A stretch of 64,000 nucleotides of DNA from Frondihabitans sucicola (GTDB taxonomy: Bacteria > Actinomycetota > Actinomycetes > Actinomycetales > Microbacteriaceae): NCBI RefSeq assembly GCF_030296615.1, contig NZ_AP027732.1, forward strand, positions 1,736,001 to 1,800,000, read 5' to 3'. Shown here piece by piece: positions 1 to 9,375 of this stretch (position 1 is the stretch's first letter; the number at the start of each line of letters is the position of its first letter). The translations under genes and the position numbers were made by a program. Below the pieces are notes generated by a model, which did no database searches, was not told the DNA's origin, and worked only from the letters and a program-made list of their open reading frames with translations.

Positions 1-228
1 CTGGCTCTCGACGCCTTCGTCTACATGGCCGGGCTCGAGGCCGGAGGCGGTCCGGGCAACTCGACGCTGGTCATCTCTCAGCGGCTGTTCACCACGGCCT
101 TCACCAAGGGACAGTTCGGCTACGCGTCGGCGATGGGCGTGACGCTCGCTCTCATCACCCTTCTGTTCGCGGCGGTCGTCTTCGCCGTGAACCGACTCAC
201 CGGCGGAACGAACGAGGTTTCCGAATGA
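1..228 (+). CDS. Carbohydrate ABC transporter permease, C-terminal part (MalF-like)
   Basis: Open from the first base in frame 1, so the gene begins outside the window; about 75 C-terminal residues remain. They contain one clear last membrane helix (residues ALITLLFAAVVFAV) followed by a short cytoplasmic tail. The stop overlaps the start of the next permease by 4 bases (ATGA), the usual arrangement of paired sugar-importer permeases. The role is inferred from this pairing, because the diagnostic EAA loop lies mostly upstream of the window. Substrate unknown. The transporter converges on the murQ operon, so a link to amino-sugar uptake is possible but not shown. Confidence 0.8.
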   Translation: MALDAFVYMAGLEAGGGPGNSTLVISQRLFTTAFTKGQFGYASAMGVTLALITLLFAAVVFAVNRLTGGTNEVSE

Positions 229-1130
229 CGACCACCCAGTCCGAAGCCACCCCGGCGGTCGTCGCCGATCGAGCGAGCACGCGTACCCAGCGTCGGTCGC
301 GCCGCGGCGACCGCACCGTGGGAACGATCTCGCACGTCGTCCTGGTCATCTGGACGATCCTCATCGTCGTCCCGCTCCTGTGGACCCTGATGTCGTCGTT
401 CAAGACCAGCAAGGAGATCTTCGCTTCTCCCTTCTCCTTGCCGACACGGTTCAACTTCGACAACTACGTCAGCGCCTGGACGACGGCCGGTATCGGTAGC
501 TACTTCGTCAACACGCTCATCGTCGTCTTCGGAGCGCTCATCCTCACGATGCTCTTCGGGGCGATGTGCTCGTACGTTCTGGCGCGCTTCGAGTTCCGCG
601 GAAACCGGGCGATCTACTACCTGATGCTGGCCGGCCTCACCTTCCCGGTGTTCCTGGCGATCGTGCCGCTGTTCTTCGTGCTGAAGAACCTGGGGATCCT
701 GAACACCCTGCCCGGGCTGATCGTGACCTACGCCGCGTTCGCGCTGCCGTTCACGGTGTTCTTCCTCTTCGCGTTCTTCAAGACCCTGTCGAAGTCGATG
801 GCCGAAGCGGCCTCGATCGACGGCGCGGGGGAGTGGCGCACGTTCTTCCAGATCATGCTGCCGCAGGCCCGTCCGGGGCTGGCGACCGTGACGATCCTGA
901 ACTTCGTCGGGCTGTGGAACCAGTTCCTCCTGCCGGTGGCCCTCAACTCCGACCCCAAGAACTGGGTGCTGACCCAGGGCATGGCGGCGTTCTCGTCGCA
1001 GGCCGGATACTCGGTGAACTTCGGTGCGCTCTTCGCGGCCTCGATCCTCGTGATCCTGCCCGTGCTCGTCGTGTACCTGATCTTCCAACGTCAGCTGCAG
1101 GGCTCCGTGTCGATCGGCACCAACAAGTAA
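225..1130 (+). CDS. Carbohydrate ABC transporter permease (MalG-like)
   Basis: 301 residues, the usual length of the second permease of a CUT1 sugar importer. It has about six hydrophobic helices and a cytoplasmic EAA loop near residues 192-215 (EAASIDGAGEWRTFFQIMLP), the site that contacts the ATPase. The ATG overlaps the previous gene's stop by 4 bases, so the two are translationally coupled. No ATPase gene lies downstream. Actinobacterial CUT1 importers usually borrow a shared MsiK-type ATPase encoded elsewhere. The gene ends 31 bases before the converging murQ reading frame. Substrate not determinable from sequence. Confidence 0.9.
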   Translation: MTTTQSEATPAVVADRASTRTQRRSRRGDRTVGTISHVVLVIWTILIVVPLLWTLMSSFKTSKEIFASPFSLPTRFNFDNYVSAWTTAGIGSYFVNTLIVVFGALILTMLFGAMCSYVLARFEFRGNRAIYYLMLAGLTFPVFLAIVPLFFVLKNLGILNTLPGLIVTYAAFALPFTVFFLFAFFKTLSKSMAEAASIDGAGEWRTFFQIMLPQARPGLATVTILNFVGLWNQFLLPVALNSDPKNWVLTQGMAAFSSQAGYSVNFGALFAASILVILPVLVVYLIFQRQLQGSVSIGTNK

Positions 1131-1161
1131 CTCGGCGGCACCGGCGTGGAGAGATCGACAC

Positions 1162-2155
1162 TCAGCCGTGCAGGTCGAAGTCGCGGAGAGCGTCGCGAAG
1201 GTGCCCGTTGTTCGCTTCGAGCAGCTTCGCGGCGTCGCCCGGCGACAGCCTCGTCTTGAGGGCGAGCACGGCACCTTTGACCGAGCCGCCGGCAGCCTCG
1301 AGCGCGTCGGCGGCGGCGTGCGGGTCGGCTCCGGTGACCGCGGAGACGGTCCGTCGTGAACGGGCGACGAGCTTCTCGTTCGTGGCCTGCAGGTCGATCA
1401 TGACGTTTCCGTAGGTCTTGCCCAAGCGCACCATCGTGAGCGTCGAGAGCATGTTCAGCACGAGCTTCTGTGCGGTCGCCGCCCCCAGGCGCGTCGATCC
1501 GGCGATGAATTCAGGACCGGTGACGACCTCGATGGCGACGTCGGCCAGCGCGGCGATGCGCGAGGGGCTGTTGCACGCGACCGAGACGACAAGGGCGCCG
1601 GAGCGCTTCGCCTCGCCGAGCGCGCCCAGCACGTAGGGGTCCGCCCCGAGGCGGCGAGCCCGACGACGGAGTCGAGCGCGCCGATCCCGATGTCTCTGAG
1701 GTCGGTTCCCCCTGCTCGGAATCGTCCTCGGCTCCCTCGACCGCGGAGCGGAGCGCCACGTCGCCTCCCGCGATGAGGCCGACGACGAGCCCCGGATCGG
1801 TGCCGAACGTCGGGGGGCACTCGCTGGCGTCGAGCACCCCCAACCGGCCGGAGGTGCCCGCGCCCACGTAGACGAGGCGCCCGCCGCGACTCATGCGCTC
1901 GCTGATGGCGTCGACGGCGCGGGCGATCTCCGGAAGGGCGCCCTCGACGGCGTCGACCGCGACGCGGTTGTGCGCGTACATCGACGAGACCAGCTCGGGG
2001 GTCGGAAGCAGATCGAGGTTCTCGAGCTCTTCGTCGATGACCTCGGTGGTGAGCGAACCGAGTTCCGCGGACAGGGCGTCGACGGACGGAAGCTCTGCGG
2101 CCGATCGTTCGCGGTTCGGATCGGACGGTTCAGCGGGGGAATGCGGATCGGACAC
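1162..2155 (-). CDS. murQ: N-acetylmuramic acid 6-phosphate etherase (frame broken twice)
   Basis: MurQ cleaves the lactyl ether of MurNAc 6-phosphate, giving GlcNAc 6-phosphate and D-lactate in cytoplasmic peptidoglycan recycling. The SIS-domain signatures are clear: VGAGTSGRLGVLDASECPPT and GLIAGGDVALRSAVEGAEDD. The reading frame breaks at the C run 1708-1712 and again at the G run 1636-1639. Adding one base at each restores a continuous protein through TDLRDIGIGALDSVVGLAAS and LGALGEAKRSGALVVSVACN. The GTG start at 2155 follows an AGGTG and overlaps the end of the kinase gene by 26 bases. Two homopolymer deletions in one conserved gene look like sequencing errors. A true pseudogene remains possible. 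Confidence 0.88.
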
Positions 2156-3073
2156 GGGTCACCTGTTTCTCGTGGGGGAGTCGGGGTCGGCTGCCGATGA
2201 GCACGGCGCCGTCGAGCGCATCCCCGCGGGGCGTCGTCGACCGGAGGTTGCGCTCGGCGAGAGCAGTGGCGAGGGCTGCGGCGAATCCGGCGTGGCCGGT
2301 GAGCCCGCCGAGAACCGCCACGGGCGAGTCGCCGTCGGGTGCGGCGGCGCGAGCGGTCACGGCGAGTGCGGCCGCGGCGGCGTCGCGGATCGCGAGGGCG
2401 ATCGCGTCACCGGCCTCGGCGGCGTCCAAGACGGCGGGGGCGAACGAGGCGAGGACGCGTTCGGGTGTCGGCGAGCTGCCGATCCGCGTGGGGAGATCGG
2501 CCAGCGGCCCCAGCTCGGCGATGGCGGCTTGCACCAGCGAGGTGGTGCCCCCACGTCCGTCGGCAGCCCGGAGCGCCGCGGACAGCCCCCGTTGCCCGAT
2601 CCAACGACCGGACCCGTCGTCGCCGAGCCAGATGCCCACCCCGTCGGTGCGGCGCAGTCGCCCCCGGCGATCGATTCCGCAGGCGACGGCGCCCGTCCCC
2701 GCCACCAGCACCGTTCCGGGTTCGCCGTCGAGGGCGCCGGCGTGCGCCGTGACGACGTCGCTCGTGACCGCGAGATCGACGCGCGTGGCGTCGCCGAGGT
2801 GCCGGGCGATCTCTGCCGCCGCGTCGGGGGCGGTCAGGGCTCCGGCCGCGCCCACCGAGATGATCTGCACGTCGGCGCGCAGATCGTCCGGCTGCTTCGC
2901 CAGCGTCGCGAGCACGGTCTCGACGGCTCGGGCCGGGCCCCTCGCTCGGCGAGCCCGCTGGCGCCGTCGCCCTCGGTCACCGAGGTGCCGATGCGGACCC
3001 GGCAGTGCGTCTTGCCCAGGTCGACCGCAGCGACGACGTCCTGGAGATCGGACCTCGCGGAGGACGAAGTCAC
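2130..3073 (-). CDS. BadF/BadG-type N-acetyl sugar kinase, probable MurNAc/GlcNAc kinase (one frameshift)
   Basis: ASKHA-fold kinase. The N-terminal phosphate loop reads VVAAVDLGKTHCRVRIG, and the adenosine-binding part contains VLVAGTGAVACGIDRRG and GVGIWLGDDGSGRWIG, typical of the BadF/NagK/MurK group. The frame breaks at the C run 2938-2941 (one base short); correction joins the halves at AVETVLATLAKQ. GTG at 3073 is preferred over the ATG at 3094 because AGGAG lies 6 bases before it. Placed directly before murQ, it probably phosphorylates imported MurNAc (and perhaps GlcNAc) to feed the etherase. Sugar specificity is inferred from context only. Confidence 0.82.
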
Positions 3074-3134
3074 CTCACGCTCCTCGCGTCGCATCGATGC
3101 CTCTCATCTCACGACCGTAACGGCGTCCGCGGCC

Positions 3135-4541
3135 TCAGGCCAGCGCACCCATCGGATCCCAGGCGGGCAGGATCCGAGGTTCCGACGTGAGTGCCGCCCG
3201 GAGCGACTCGGGGAGGGCGGACTTCTTCACGACGACCTCGAAGACGTACTCGGCGAACCAGGAGTCGTCCATCGTGTAGAAGCCCTGGTCGCCGTTCGCG
3301 TCACCCCAGCTGTTCTCGACTCGCCACCGACGCGCCTCTCCGTCGTCGAGGTCCACGCCCGTGAGGAGCATGGCGTGGGTCATGGCCGAGTCGCCCGACA
3401 GGACGCGCTCCTCTTTGGTCATGCCGAGGTCGAGGCCGTACACGCCGTCGTAGTCGAACAGGTCGGCCGCCCAGCGTCCTTCCTTACGCAGCACCTGCTT
3501 GCCGACGTCGCAGCCGAACCAGACGGGCTCGCCGTTTCGGATGCTGGCGGCGGCCAACTCCTTCATGGTCTGGATCGGTGCGTTCACGTAGCGGACCTCG
3601 CTGCCGCCACGGACGTTGCCGAGGCCTGCGACAGTCAGAGCCTCTCCCTTGGGGTGGTCGCGACGAGGGTCGTCGACGAGGCACACGTAGTCCTGGAGAT
3701 CGAGGGTGACGTACCTGTCGAAGAACTCCTGCGGGGTCGTGACGCCGTCCCGGTGGAAGGTCTTCGCGTCGTCGGTCCACTGCCACTCGAAGCTGGTGGG
3801 CGGAGTCCCGAGGTGGACCGTGAGGATTCGGTGGACGCCCTGGAGAGCGCTCCGCTTCGCCTCCTCGAGCGTGGCCTCGTCGGCCCCGTCCGCCGCCAGC
3901 CCACGCAGCGAGAGGGCCGACTTGCGCAGGTGCACCCGCAACTGCGTGTTCAGCTTGGCGGTGTTCGACGACGACTCCGTCTCGGGCATCGCCTCCTGCG
4001 GAACGACTCCGTGCTTCTCGAAGATGCTGACAGCCATGTCCCACTGGCCGCCGTCTCCGAGCGGTTCGCTGAGGAGGAACGTGAGCAGGCGGGATCCTGC
4101 CTCGTCCTGGCTGGTGTCGAGGATGTCACCCAGCCAGAAGTTGGCCCTCTCGAGCTTGTCCCAGTACATGGCGTAGTTCTGGCTGAACTCGAAGTCTTTG
4201 AGGCCCAGCTCTTTCTTCGTTCCGACGCGGAGAAGATTGAGGGCGGCGAACAGCCAGCAGCGGCCGCTCTTCATCTGATTGGTCACTTTCCAATCGTCGA
4301 GCCGGTGCGACACCGTCGAGGGGATGCCGACGAACCGGTCGCGTCGCAGAGCGATGTCGTCGAGGGTCGTCCGCGTGACGGCGTTCTGCATCCTGACCGC
4401 GTTCGCATCGGCCAGGAAGTCGCTGCGGAACTCGTCGAGCGTCTCTGCCGTGAGGACGTCGGCGGAGGCGCGGGCTGCGTCGGGCTTCGGCCCGGTCGCC
4501 GAGGTGGATCCGGTCGCGGGTGTCGCTTCGGTGATGCTCAT
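3135..4541 (-). CDS. pepC: C1-family aminopeptidase (PepC/bleomycin hydrolase type)
   Basis: 468 residues, the family's usual length. The papain-like triad is visible: Cys95 in MKSGRCWLFAALNLL, His in SAMTHAMLLTGV, and Asn in WRVENSWGDANGDQGFY. The first 25 residues are Ala/Ser/Thr-rich and probably disordered. PepC is a cytoplasmic homo-oligomeric cysteine aminopeptidase that trims peptides from the N terminus. Here it sits 15 bases after the serine hydrolase and 61 bases before the kinase-murQ pair, on the same strand. The operon therefore suggests that peptides entering alongside muropeptide sugars are degraded. That functional link is inference; the family call is secure. Confidence 0.93.
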   Translation of the reverse strand: MSITEATPATGSTSATGPKPDAARASADVLTAETLDEFRSDFLADANAVRMQNAVTRTTLDDIALRRDRFVGIPSTVSHRLDDWKVTNQMKSGRCWLFAALNLLRVGTKKELGLKDFEFSQNYAMYWDKLERANFWLGDILDTSQDEAGSRLLTFLLSEPLGDGGQWDMAVSIFEKHGVVPQEAMPETESSSNTAKLNTQLRVHLRKSALSLRGLAADGADEATLEEAKRSALQGVHRILTVHLGTPPTSFEWQWTDDAKTFHRDGVTTPQEFFDRYVTLDLQDYVCLVDDPRRDHPKGEALTVAGLGNVRGGSEVRYVNAPIQTMKELAAASIRNGEPVWFGCDVGKQVLRKEGRWAADLFDYDGVYGLDLGMTKEERVLSGDSAMTHAMLLTGVDLDDGEARRWRVENSWGDANGDQGFYTMDDSWFAEYVFEVVVKKSALPESLRAALTSEPRILPAWDPMGALA

Positions 4542-4556
4542 GATCGACCTTTCGTG

Positions 4557-5716
4557 TCACTTCTTCGCTGCCGCGAACGCGGCATCGGCAAGGGCGCTGC
4601 GGAGAGCGGTGAGGCCGTCCTCCGAGCGGTGGGGGTGGACGTGGTTGGTGAGGAGCGCGACGGTGACGCCGGAGGTGCGGTCGGTCTGCAGCGATGTCCC
4701 CGTGAAGCCGGTGTGGCCGCGCGATCGGGACGCCGCGCGGCCCATCCACGCGGTCTGACCGATGCGCAGCCCCAGACTGGCACCGAATTCGCCCGCTGCG
4801 GCCGGCCCGGCCCCGATGAGGGCGGGAAGCTGGTCGTTCCACAGGTCGGCCGCCGTGATGGGGGTGCCGCCCGCGCGGATGATCTCCCCCAGGCCAGCAG
4901 ATCGCTCGAACTCGCGAAGAGCCCCGCGTTCGCGCAGGCGCCGCCGAGCGACCAGGCGGCTTCGTCGTGGACGATGCCGCGCACGACGCCGCGGCCGAAC
5001 TCGGGCTGGTATTCGGTGGCGGCGCTCCGGTCGACCTCGGGTGTGAAGCCGGTGTCGGCGAGGCCCAGCGGGGCGAGCGTGAACTCGTCGACGAGGTCGG
5101 ACCAGGGGCGTCCGGTCGCGGTCTCGGCGAGTGCCATCGCCGTGTTGTAGCCGGTGCAGGAGTACTCGAATCGCACGCCGGGCGCTGCCGTGAGAGGCGT
5201 GCGGAGGAGGTCGTCGAGGAGGGCTCCGCGGTCGGTGAGAGGAGTGCTGCGGAAAAGGGTGGGGGTCGCGGGGACCGCGCGCCGCGCGCCGAGGAGCTCT
5301 GCCAGGGCCGGACGCCAGCCCTGCCAGGTCGACGGGAGCCCCGCCGTGTGGGTCAGGAGGTGCCTGAGGGTCACCTCGCGTCGCACGGGCTCGCGGTAGG
5401 TGGGAAGCCGGTCGGCGATCGGCCGGTCGAGGTCCAGGACGCCGACGCGGACCAGCGCCAGAAGCGTGTGAGCCGAATAGGTCTTCGTGATCGACGCGAG
5501 ATCGAACAGGGTCGCCTCGGTGACGGGCTGTCTCGCGTCGACGCTCACCTCGTCACCGCTGTCGTCGATTCGCGCGAGGACGCCGACGGCGACGGAGGCG
5601 ACCTCGTCGCCCTCGATCGCCACGCGACAGGTCGCACCCGAATACGTGTCGGCGGTCAGCGCCGCGGTCATGAGTTCTCTGACCCCGGCAGCGAGATCGC
5701 GCGAGCGGTCTGCCAT
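4557..5716 (-). CDS. Serine hydrolase, class C beta-lactamase/DD-peptidase-like (one frameshift)
   Basis: First gene of the recycling operon. It has the SxxK nucleophile motif (Ser75 in LASITKTYSA), a Y-S-C variant of the YxN motif near residue 184 (FEYSCTGYN), and a late HTG box in the KTG position (SRGHTGFTGTS). No signal peptide is seen, so the enzyme is probably cytoplasmic. The frame breaks at the C run 4886-4890. Restoring one base turns LLAWGRSS into LLAWGEIIRAGGTP and joins the proper C-terminal part, ending at 4557. Substrate unknown: esterase, D-aminopeptidase or muropeptide hydrolase are all possible. The murQ/kinase/pepC context favours a cell-wall peptide or ester. Confidence 0.82.
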
Positions 5717-5832
5717 TCACTCTCCTGGTTCCACGGTCACAACGACGTTAGTCCTGATCCGTCGGAGGCGGGTGAGCGGCCAGGATCACGGCGAGTGGCA
5801 CACCGAGGGACGCTGCGCTGAATTCTCGTCAT

Positions 5833-5885
5833 TTGTCGTCCTGGACAACAAAAAGCTTGCACATCCGACGAGGACCTTTTATCGT
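5833..5885 (+). promoter_or_regulatory. Putative lacI promoter with nearby inverted repeat
   Basis: TTGCAC (5857-5862) and TATCGT (5880-5885) are 17 bases apart, a good sigma-70-type pair for this GC-rich sequence. A further inverted repeat TTGTC-N6-GACAA lies just upstream (5833-5848). It differs from the LacI-type operators found nearby, so a second regulator, or control of the divergent serine hydrolase operon, is conceivable. Read by eye. Confidence 0.5.
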
Positions 5886-5895
5886 GGAGCCACTC

Positions 5896-5913
5896 AGTCG
5901 AAGCGTTTCAACA
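5896..5913. promoter_or_regulatory. LacI-family operator O1 (imperfect)
   Basis: AGTCGAAGCGTTTCAACA is a near copy of the perfect 18-base palindrome found at 6957-6974 and shares its GAAGCG..TTC core. It lies just after the proposed lacI promoter and overlaps the expected transcription start. This suggests autorepression by the LacI-type protein encoded immediately downstream. Confidence 0.65.
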
Positions 5914-5925
5914 ATGGAGTTCCGA

Positions 5926-6924
5926 ATGGCCACGATCCACGACGTCGCTCGCGTCGCCGGCGTGTCCATCAGCACGGTGTCGTACGCGCTCAGCGGCAAG
6001 CGATCGATCGGGCCGGCTGTTCGCGCTCGTGTGGATTCGGCCGTGGCCGAGCTGGGGTATCAGGCCAACGCCGGAGCGCGCATGCTCGCCGGAACCCAGA
6101 CCAACATCCTGGCCCTGAGCGCTCCGATGCACGCCGAGACCCATCCGCCCGCCTTCATGTCCTTCGTCGTGTCGATCGCAACCGCCGCGCGCGAGGTCGA
6201 CTACGACCTGCTCCTGCTGACCGAAACCGAGCCCCTGGCGGGTCTGCGTCGCGTCGCGTCGAGCAAGCTCGTCGACGGCATCGTGGTCATGGATGTCTCC
6301 ACCGACGATCCGCGGGTCCCTCTGCTGCGCGATCTCCGACTCCCGTCCGCGATCATCGGGGTGCCGGACGACGTCGACGGGATGACCTGCGTCGACTTCG
6401 ACTTCGAAGCCGCCGCCGACCTCGCCGTCGAGCGTCTTGCAGCACTCGGGCATCGTGAGATCGGCCTCCTCGGGCATTCCGCGGCCCTCTACGAGCGCGG
6501 AAGCAATTTCGCCCCGCGGTTCCGCGACGCCTTCCTGGCGTCCGCTGCGGCCCGAGGTGTCAAGGCCCTCTTCACAATGTCCGATCTCGGGTCCCGAGCC
6601 GACGTCGTCGGCGAGATGCGCCGAGAACTGCCCGGGATGACCGCGCTGGTCCTCAACTGCAACGAAGAAGAGCACCGTCGCGTGCTCCACAGCCTCGAGC
6701 GCGACGACGTCACGATCCCGTCCGACCTGGCCGTCGTCTCCGCGTGCTCGAGCTTCTCCACCGACAACTTCACGACCGCGCTCGACGTCATTCCGCTCCC
6801 GGCCGAGAAATCAGGTCGGCGGGCGGTCGAACTCACCATGGCTCAACTCCGTGGCGATTCTGAGGCGCACGTGGAGCTGATCCCACCCGAGTACGTCGCC
6901 AAGGGGTCGACGGTCTCCGTCTGA
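5926..6924 (+). CDS. LacI-family transcriptional regulator of the glycoside locus
   Basis: 332 residues from the ATG at 5926, chosen because GGAG lies 6 bases before it and the protein then starts directly with the helix-turn-helix (ATIHDVARVAGVSISTVSYA, residues 2-21). The hinge helix ends near ANAGARMLAG, and a periplasmic-binding-protein-like sensor domain fills residues 60-332. An in-frame ATG at 5914 would add only four residues. Matching operators at 5896-5913 and 6957-6974 indicate autoregulation and control of the downstream transporter/glycosidase operon. The inducer is probably an oligosaccharide released by, or imported for, the GH42 and GH31 enzymes. This is inferred from context. 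Confidence 0.92.
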   Translation: MATIHDVARVAGVSISTVSYALSGKRSIGPAVRARVDSAVAELGYQANAGARMLAGTQTNILALSAPMHAETHPPAFMSFVVSIATAAREVDYDLLLLTETEPLAGLRRVASSKLVDGIVVMDVSTDDPRVPLLRDLRLPSAIIGVPDDVDGMTCVDFDFEAAADLAVERLAALGHREIGLLGHSAALYERGSNFAPRFRDAFLASAAARGVKALFTMSDLGSRADVVGEMRRELPGMTALVLNCNEEEHRRVLHSLERDDVTIPSDLAVVSACSSFSTDNFTTALDVIPLPAEKSGRRAVELTMAQLRGDSEAHVELIPPEYVAKGSTVSV

Positions 6925-6956
6925 TCTCTCTCCCGGAAGTTTTTTCGACGGCCCAT

Positions 6957-6974
6957 TGTCGAAGCGCTTCGACA
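6957..6974. promoter_or_regulatory. LacI-family operator O2 (perfect palindrome)
   Basis: TGTCGAAGCGCTTCGACA is a perfect 18-base palindrome with the central CG typical of LacI-family sites. It sits 71 bases before the binding-protein start codon, inside the lacI-SBP gap, where a bound repressor would block the transporter operon. It closely matches O1. Confidence 0.8.
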
Positions 6975-7045
6975 CTCACCACTCCATCACCGATCCCGCA
7001 CAACCCGCGGCGCCACCGGCGCCGACCTACAAGGAAGTAGACACG

Positions 7046-8353
7046 ATGAAGAAGAACCGAATCGTCGCCCTCGCGGCGACAGCCACCGTCACCGCCCTGC
7101 TGGTCGCAGGCTGCTCGAGCGGCGGAGGCTCCAGCAGCCCGAGTTCCGCGACGGGCAAGGTGACTCTCAAATTCTGGTCCTGGGCTCCCGGCACCGACAA
7201 GCTGGTGGCCGAGTGGAACAAGTCGCATCCCGACATCCAGGTCAAGCACACCGATGCCGGCGGTGGCGACGCCTCCTCCGCGAAGCTGTTGACTGCCAGC
7301 CGGGCCGGCAACGCGCCCGACCTCTCCGCGGTCGAGTACACGACTCTCCCGTCGTTGATCGTCGCCGGTGTCCCCGTCGATCTGACGAAGGACGTCACGG
7401 CGGCGACGAAGAAGAACTACGCCAAGGGCACCCTGCAGCAGGTGACGTTCGACGGGCACATCTACGGACTGCCCCAGGACGTCGGGCCGATGGCCCTCAT
7501 CTACCGCTCGGACATCCTCAAGAAGTACGACATCGCCGTTCCCACCACCTGGGACGAGTTCGGTGCCGCCGCCGCCAAGGTCAAGGCGGCCGACCCCTCC
7601 GCGACGCTGGCATCGCTTCCGCCGGACCAGACGGGTTTCTTCGCCGGGGTCGCGACGCAGGCCGGCGCCGAGTGGTGGAGCATCAAGAACGGCAAGTGGA
7701 CAGTCGGGATCGCCGACAAGGCTTCGCTCGACGTCGCCGACTTCTTCCAGGGTCTCGCCGACAAGGGCTACATCTCGACGGAGCCGATCCTCACGCCGGC
7801 GTGGAACGCCGAGGTCAACACCGACAAGGTGCTCTCGTGGCCGTCCGCTCTGTGGGCTCCCGGTGTCATCTCGGGCGTCGCTCCGGCCACCGTCGGCAAG
7901 TGGACGATGGCGCCCCTGCCGCAGTGGAAGAAGGGTGACTCCGCCGTGGCGTACCAGGGCGGATCCGCCGTCATCGTGACCAAGGACTCCAAGCACACCA
8001 AGGAAGCCGCCGAGTTCGCCCAGTGGCTCAACGCCAGCAAGACCGGGGCGAGCAACCTCCTGACGATCTCGAACGTCTACCCGGCTGCCATCTCCGGCCA
8101 GCAGGACGCCACGAAGACGGCGCCGCCCGCGCTCATGCCGAAGCAGACCGACTACTACTCGACCGCCGCGAAGATCTCCTCCAACACGATCCCGGTCACC
8201 TGGGGGCCCGACTACAACGTGGCCAACACCGCTTTCGGCGACACGTTGAGCAAGGCCATCCAGGATCACACGTCGTGGAGCCAGGCGTTCAAGGACGTCC
8301 AGAAGACCGTCGTCGCCGACATGAAGAAGTCCGGCTTCAAGGTCACCAACTAG
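7046..8353 (+). CDS. Extracellular sugar-binding lipoprotein of an ABC importer
   Basis: 435 residues from ATG 7046, preceded by AAGGAAG. The N terminus is a lipoprotein signal: KK, a hydrophobic stretch, then the lipobox LVAGC near residue 21 and a Ser/Gly-rich linker. The mature part starts with VTLKFWSWAPGTDKLV, typical of family 1 solute-binding proteins for oligosaccharides. It is anchored to the outer face of the membrane and delivers substrate to the two permeases that follow. The LacI operator lies directly upstream. The flanking alpha-xylosidase and beta-galactosidase genes make a branched plant oligosaccharide the most plausible ligand, but residues alone do not prove it. Confidence 0.93.
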   Translation: MKKNRIVALAATATVTALLVAGCSSGGGSSSPSSATGKVTLKFWSWAPGTDKLVAEWNKSHPDIQVKHTDAGGGDASSAKLLTASRAGNAPDLSAVEYTTLPSLIVAGVPVDLTKDVTAATKKNYAKGTLQQVTFDGHIYGLPQDVGPMALIYRSDILKKYDIAVPTTWDEFGAAAAKVKAADPSATLASLPPDQTGFFAGVATQAGAEWWSIKNGKWTVGIADKASLDVADFFQGLADKGYISTEPILTPAWNAEVNTDKVLSWPSALWAPGVISGVAPATVGKWTMAPLPQWKKGDSAVAYQGGSAVIVTKDSKHTKEAAEFAQWLNASKTGASNLLTISNVYPAAISGQQDATKTAPPALMPKQTDYYSTAAKISSNTIPVTWGPDYNVANTAFGDTLSKAIQDHTSWSQAFKDVQKTVVADMKKSGFKVTN

Positions 8354-8421
8354 CAACTCGATCGATGGTCACCGCCGGCGCGCCACGCGCGCCGGCGGCC
8401 CGCGACGGAAGGACGGCCTCC

Positions 8422-9375
8422 ATGACCGCAACGCTCACCCCGCGAACACCGACCACGGCCCGGTCACGCCCGTCACGGCGTCGTCGCGGTCGATCCGCCC
8501 CGTACTTCTTCCTGCTTCCCGCGCTCGTCCTGTTCGTGCTCTTCATGGTCGTCCCGATCATCTACGCGGCCTGGTTGAGCCTGCAGACGTATCGGATCGA
8601 GGGCGGCGGCATCCTGGGCACCCGAGTCCGCGTCTTCACGGGTCTCAGCAACTACGTCTCGGCGCTGACCGATCCGGATCTCCTCTCCGGCTTCGGCCAC
8701 CTCGGGCTCTACGCGGTCATCGCCGTCCCCGTGACGCTGGGCCTGGCGCTGCTCTTCGCGCTGCTGCTCGACGTGCCGGCGGCCAGGGGCACCCGGTTCT
8801 CCCGGACCGCGATCTTCATCCCGTACGCCGTTCCCGGAGTCGTCGCGGCGCTCCTCTGGGGCTTCCTCTACCTGCCGGGTACGAGTCCGTTCTCCGACAT
8901 CACGAACGCCCTCGGGCTCGGTTCGATCCCGTTCCTCAAGGAGCCCGGAATCTTCGGCTCGATGGCGAACATCTCGATCTGGGGCGGCGTCGGTTTCAAC
9001 ATGATCATCATCTTCACGTCGCTGAGAGGGATCCCGGCGGACATCTACGAGGCTGCTCGCCTGGACGGAGCGGACGAACGCCAGATCGCCCTGTCCATCA
9101 AGATCCCGCTCGTCGTTCCCGCGCTCGTCCTGACGGCGATCTTCTCGCTGATCGGCGCCCTCCAGCTCTACGGCGAGCCGACCACGCTGAAGCCGATGAC
9201 CAGCATCATCAGCCAGACCTGGGTGCCGCTGATGACCATCTACAAGGACGCCTTCCTCACGGACGACCTCCCGTCCGCCGCGGCTCTCTCCGTCATCCTC
9301 GCCCTCGGAACCGTCGTCCTCTCGGCGATCGTTCTCGGCATCACCAACCGTCGTACCTCCGGAGCACGCTCATGA
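8422..9375 (+). CDS. Carbohydrate ABC transporter permease (MalF-like)
   Basis: 317 residues from ATG 8422, preceded by GGAAGGA. A basic N terminus (RPSRRRRGR) is followed by the first helix (YFFLLPALVLFVLFMVV). The EAA loop near the C-terminal third reads IYEAARLDGADERQIALSIK. About six helices, as expected for the first permease of a CUT1 importer. It follows the binding-protein gene by 68 bases and overlaps the second permease by 4 bases (ATGA). No ATPase gene is present in the operon, so a shared MsiK-type ATPase from elsewhere is assumed. Confidence 0.94.
   Translation: MTATLTPRTPTTARSRPSRRRRGRSAPYFFLLPALVLFVLFMVVPIIYAAWLSLQTYRIEGGGILGTRVRVFTGLSNYVSALTDPDLLSGFGHLGLYAVIAVPVTLGLALLFALLLDVPAARGTRFSRTAIFIPYAVPGVVAALLWGFLYLPGTSPFSDITNALGLGSIPFLKEPGIFGSMANISIWGGVGFNMIIIFTSLRGIPADIYEAARLDGADERQIALSIKIPLVVPALVLTAIFSLIGALQLYGEPTTLKPMTSIISQTWVPLMTIYKDAFLTDDLPSAAALSVILALGTVVLSAIVLGITNRRTSGARS

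Noticed and set aside
1162..2155. murQ as a pseudogene
   Set aside because: Both breaks are one-base losses in homopolymers, all protein segments stay conserved, and the same error type occurs in essential genes.
1893..5150. 1085-codon plus-strand reading frame
   Set aside because: It is antisense to murQ, the kinase, pepC and the serine hydrolase; composition is Arg/Gly/Val-rich with no domain, a common shadow in GC-rich DNA.
6957..6974. Terminator of lacI
   Set aside because: The perfect 18-base palindrome has a LacI-type core and a sister site before lacI, and no loop, so an operator is the better reading.
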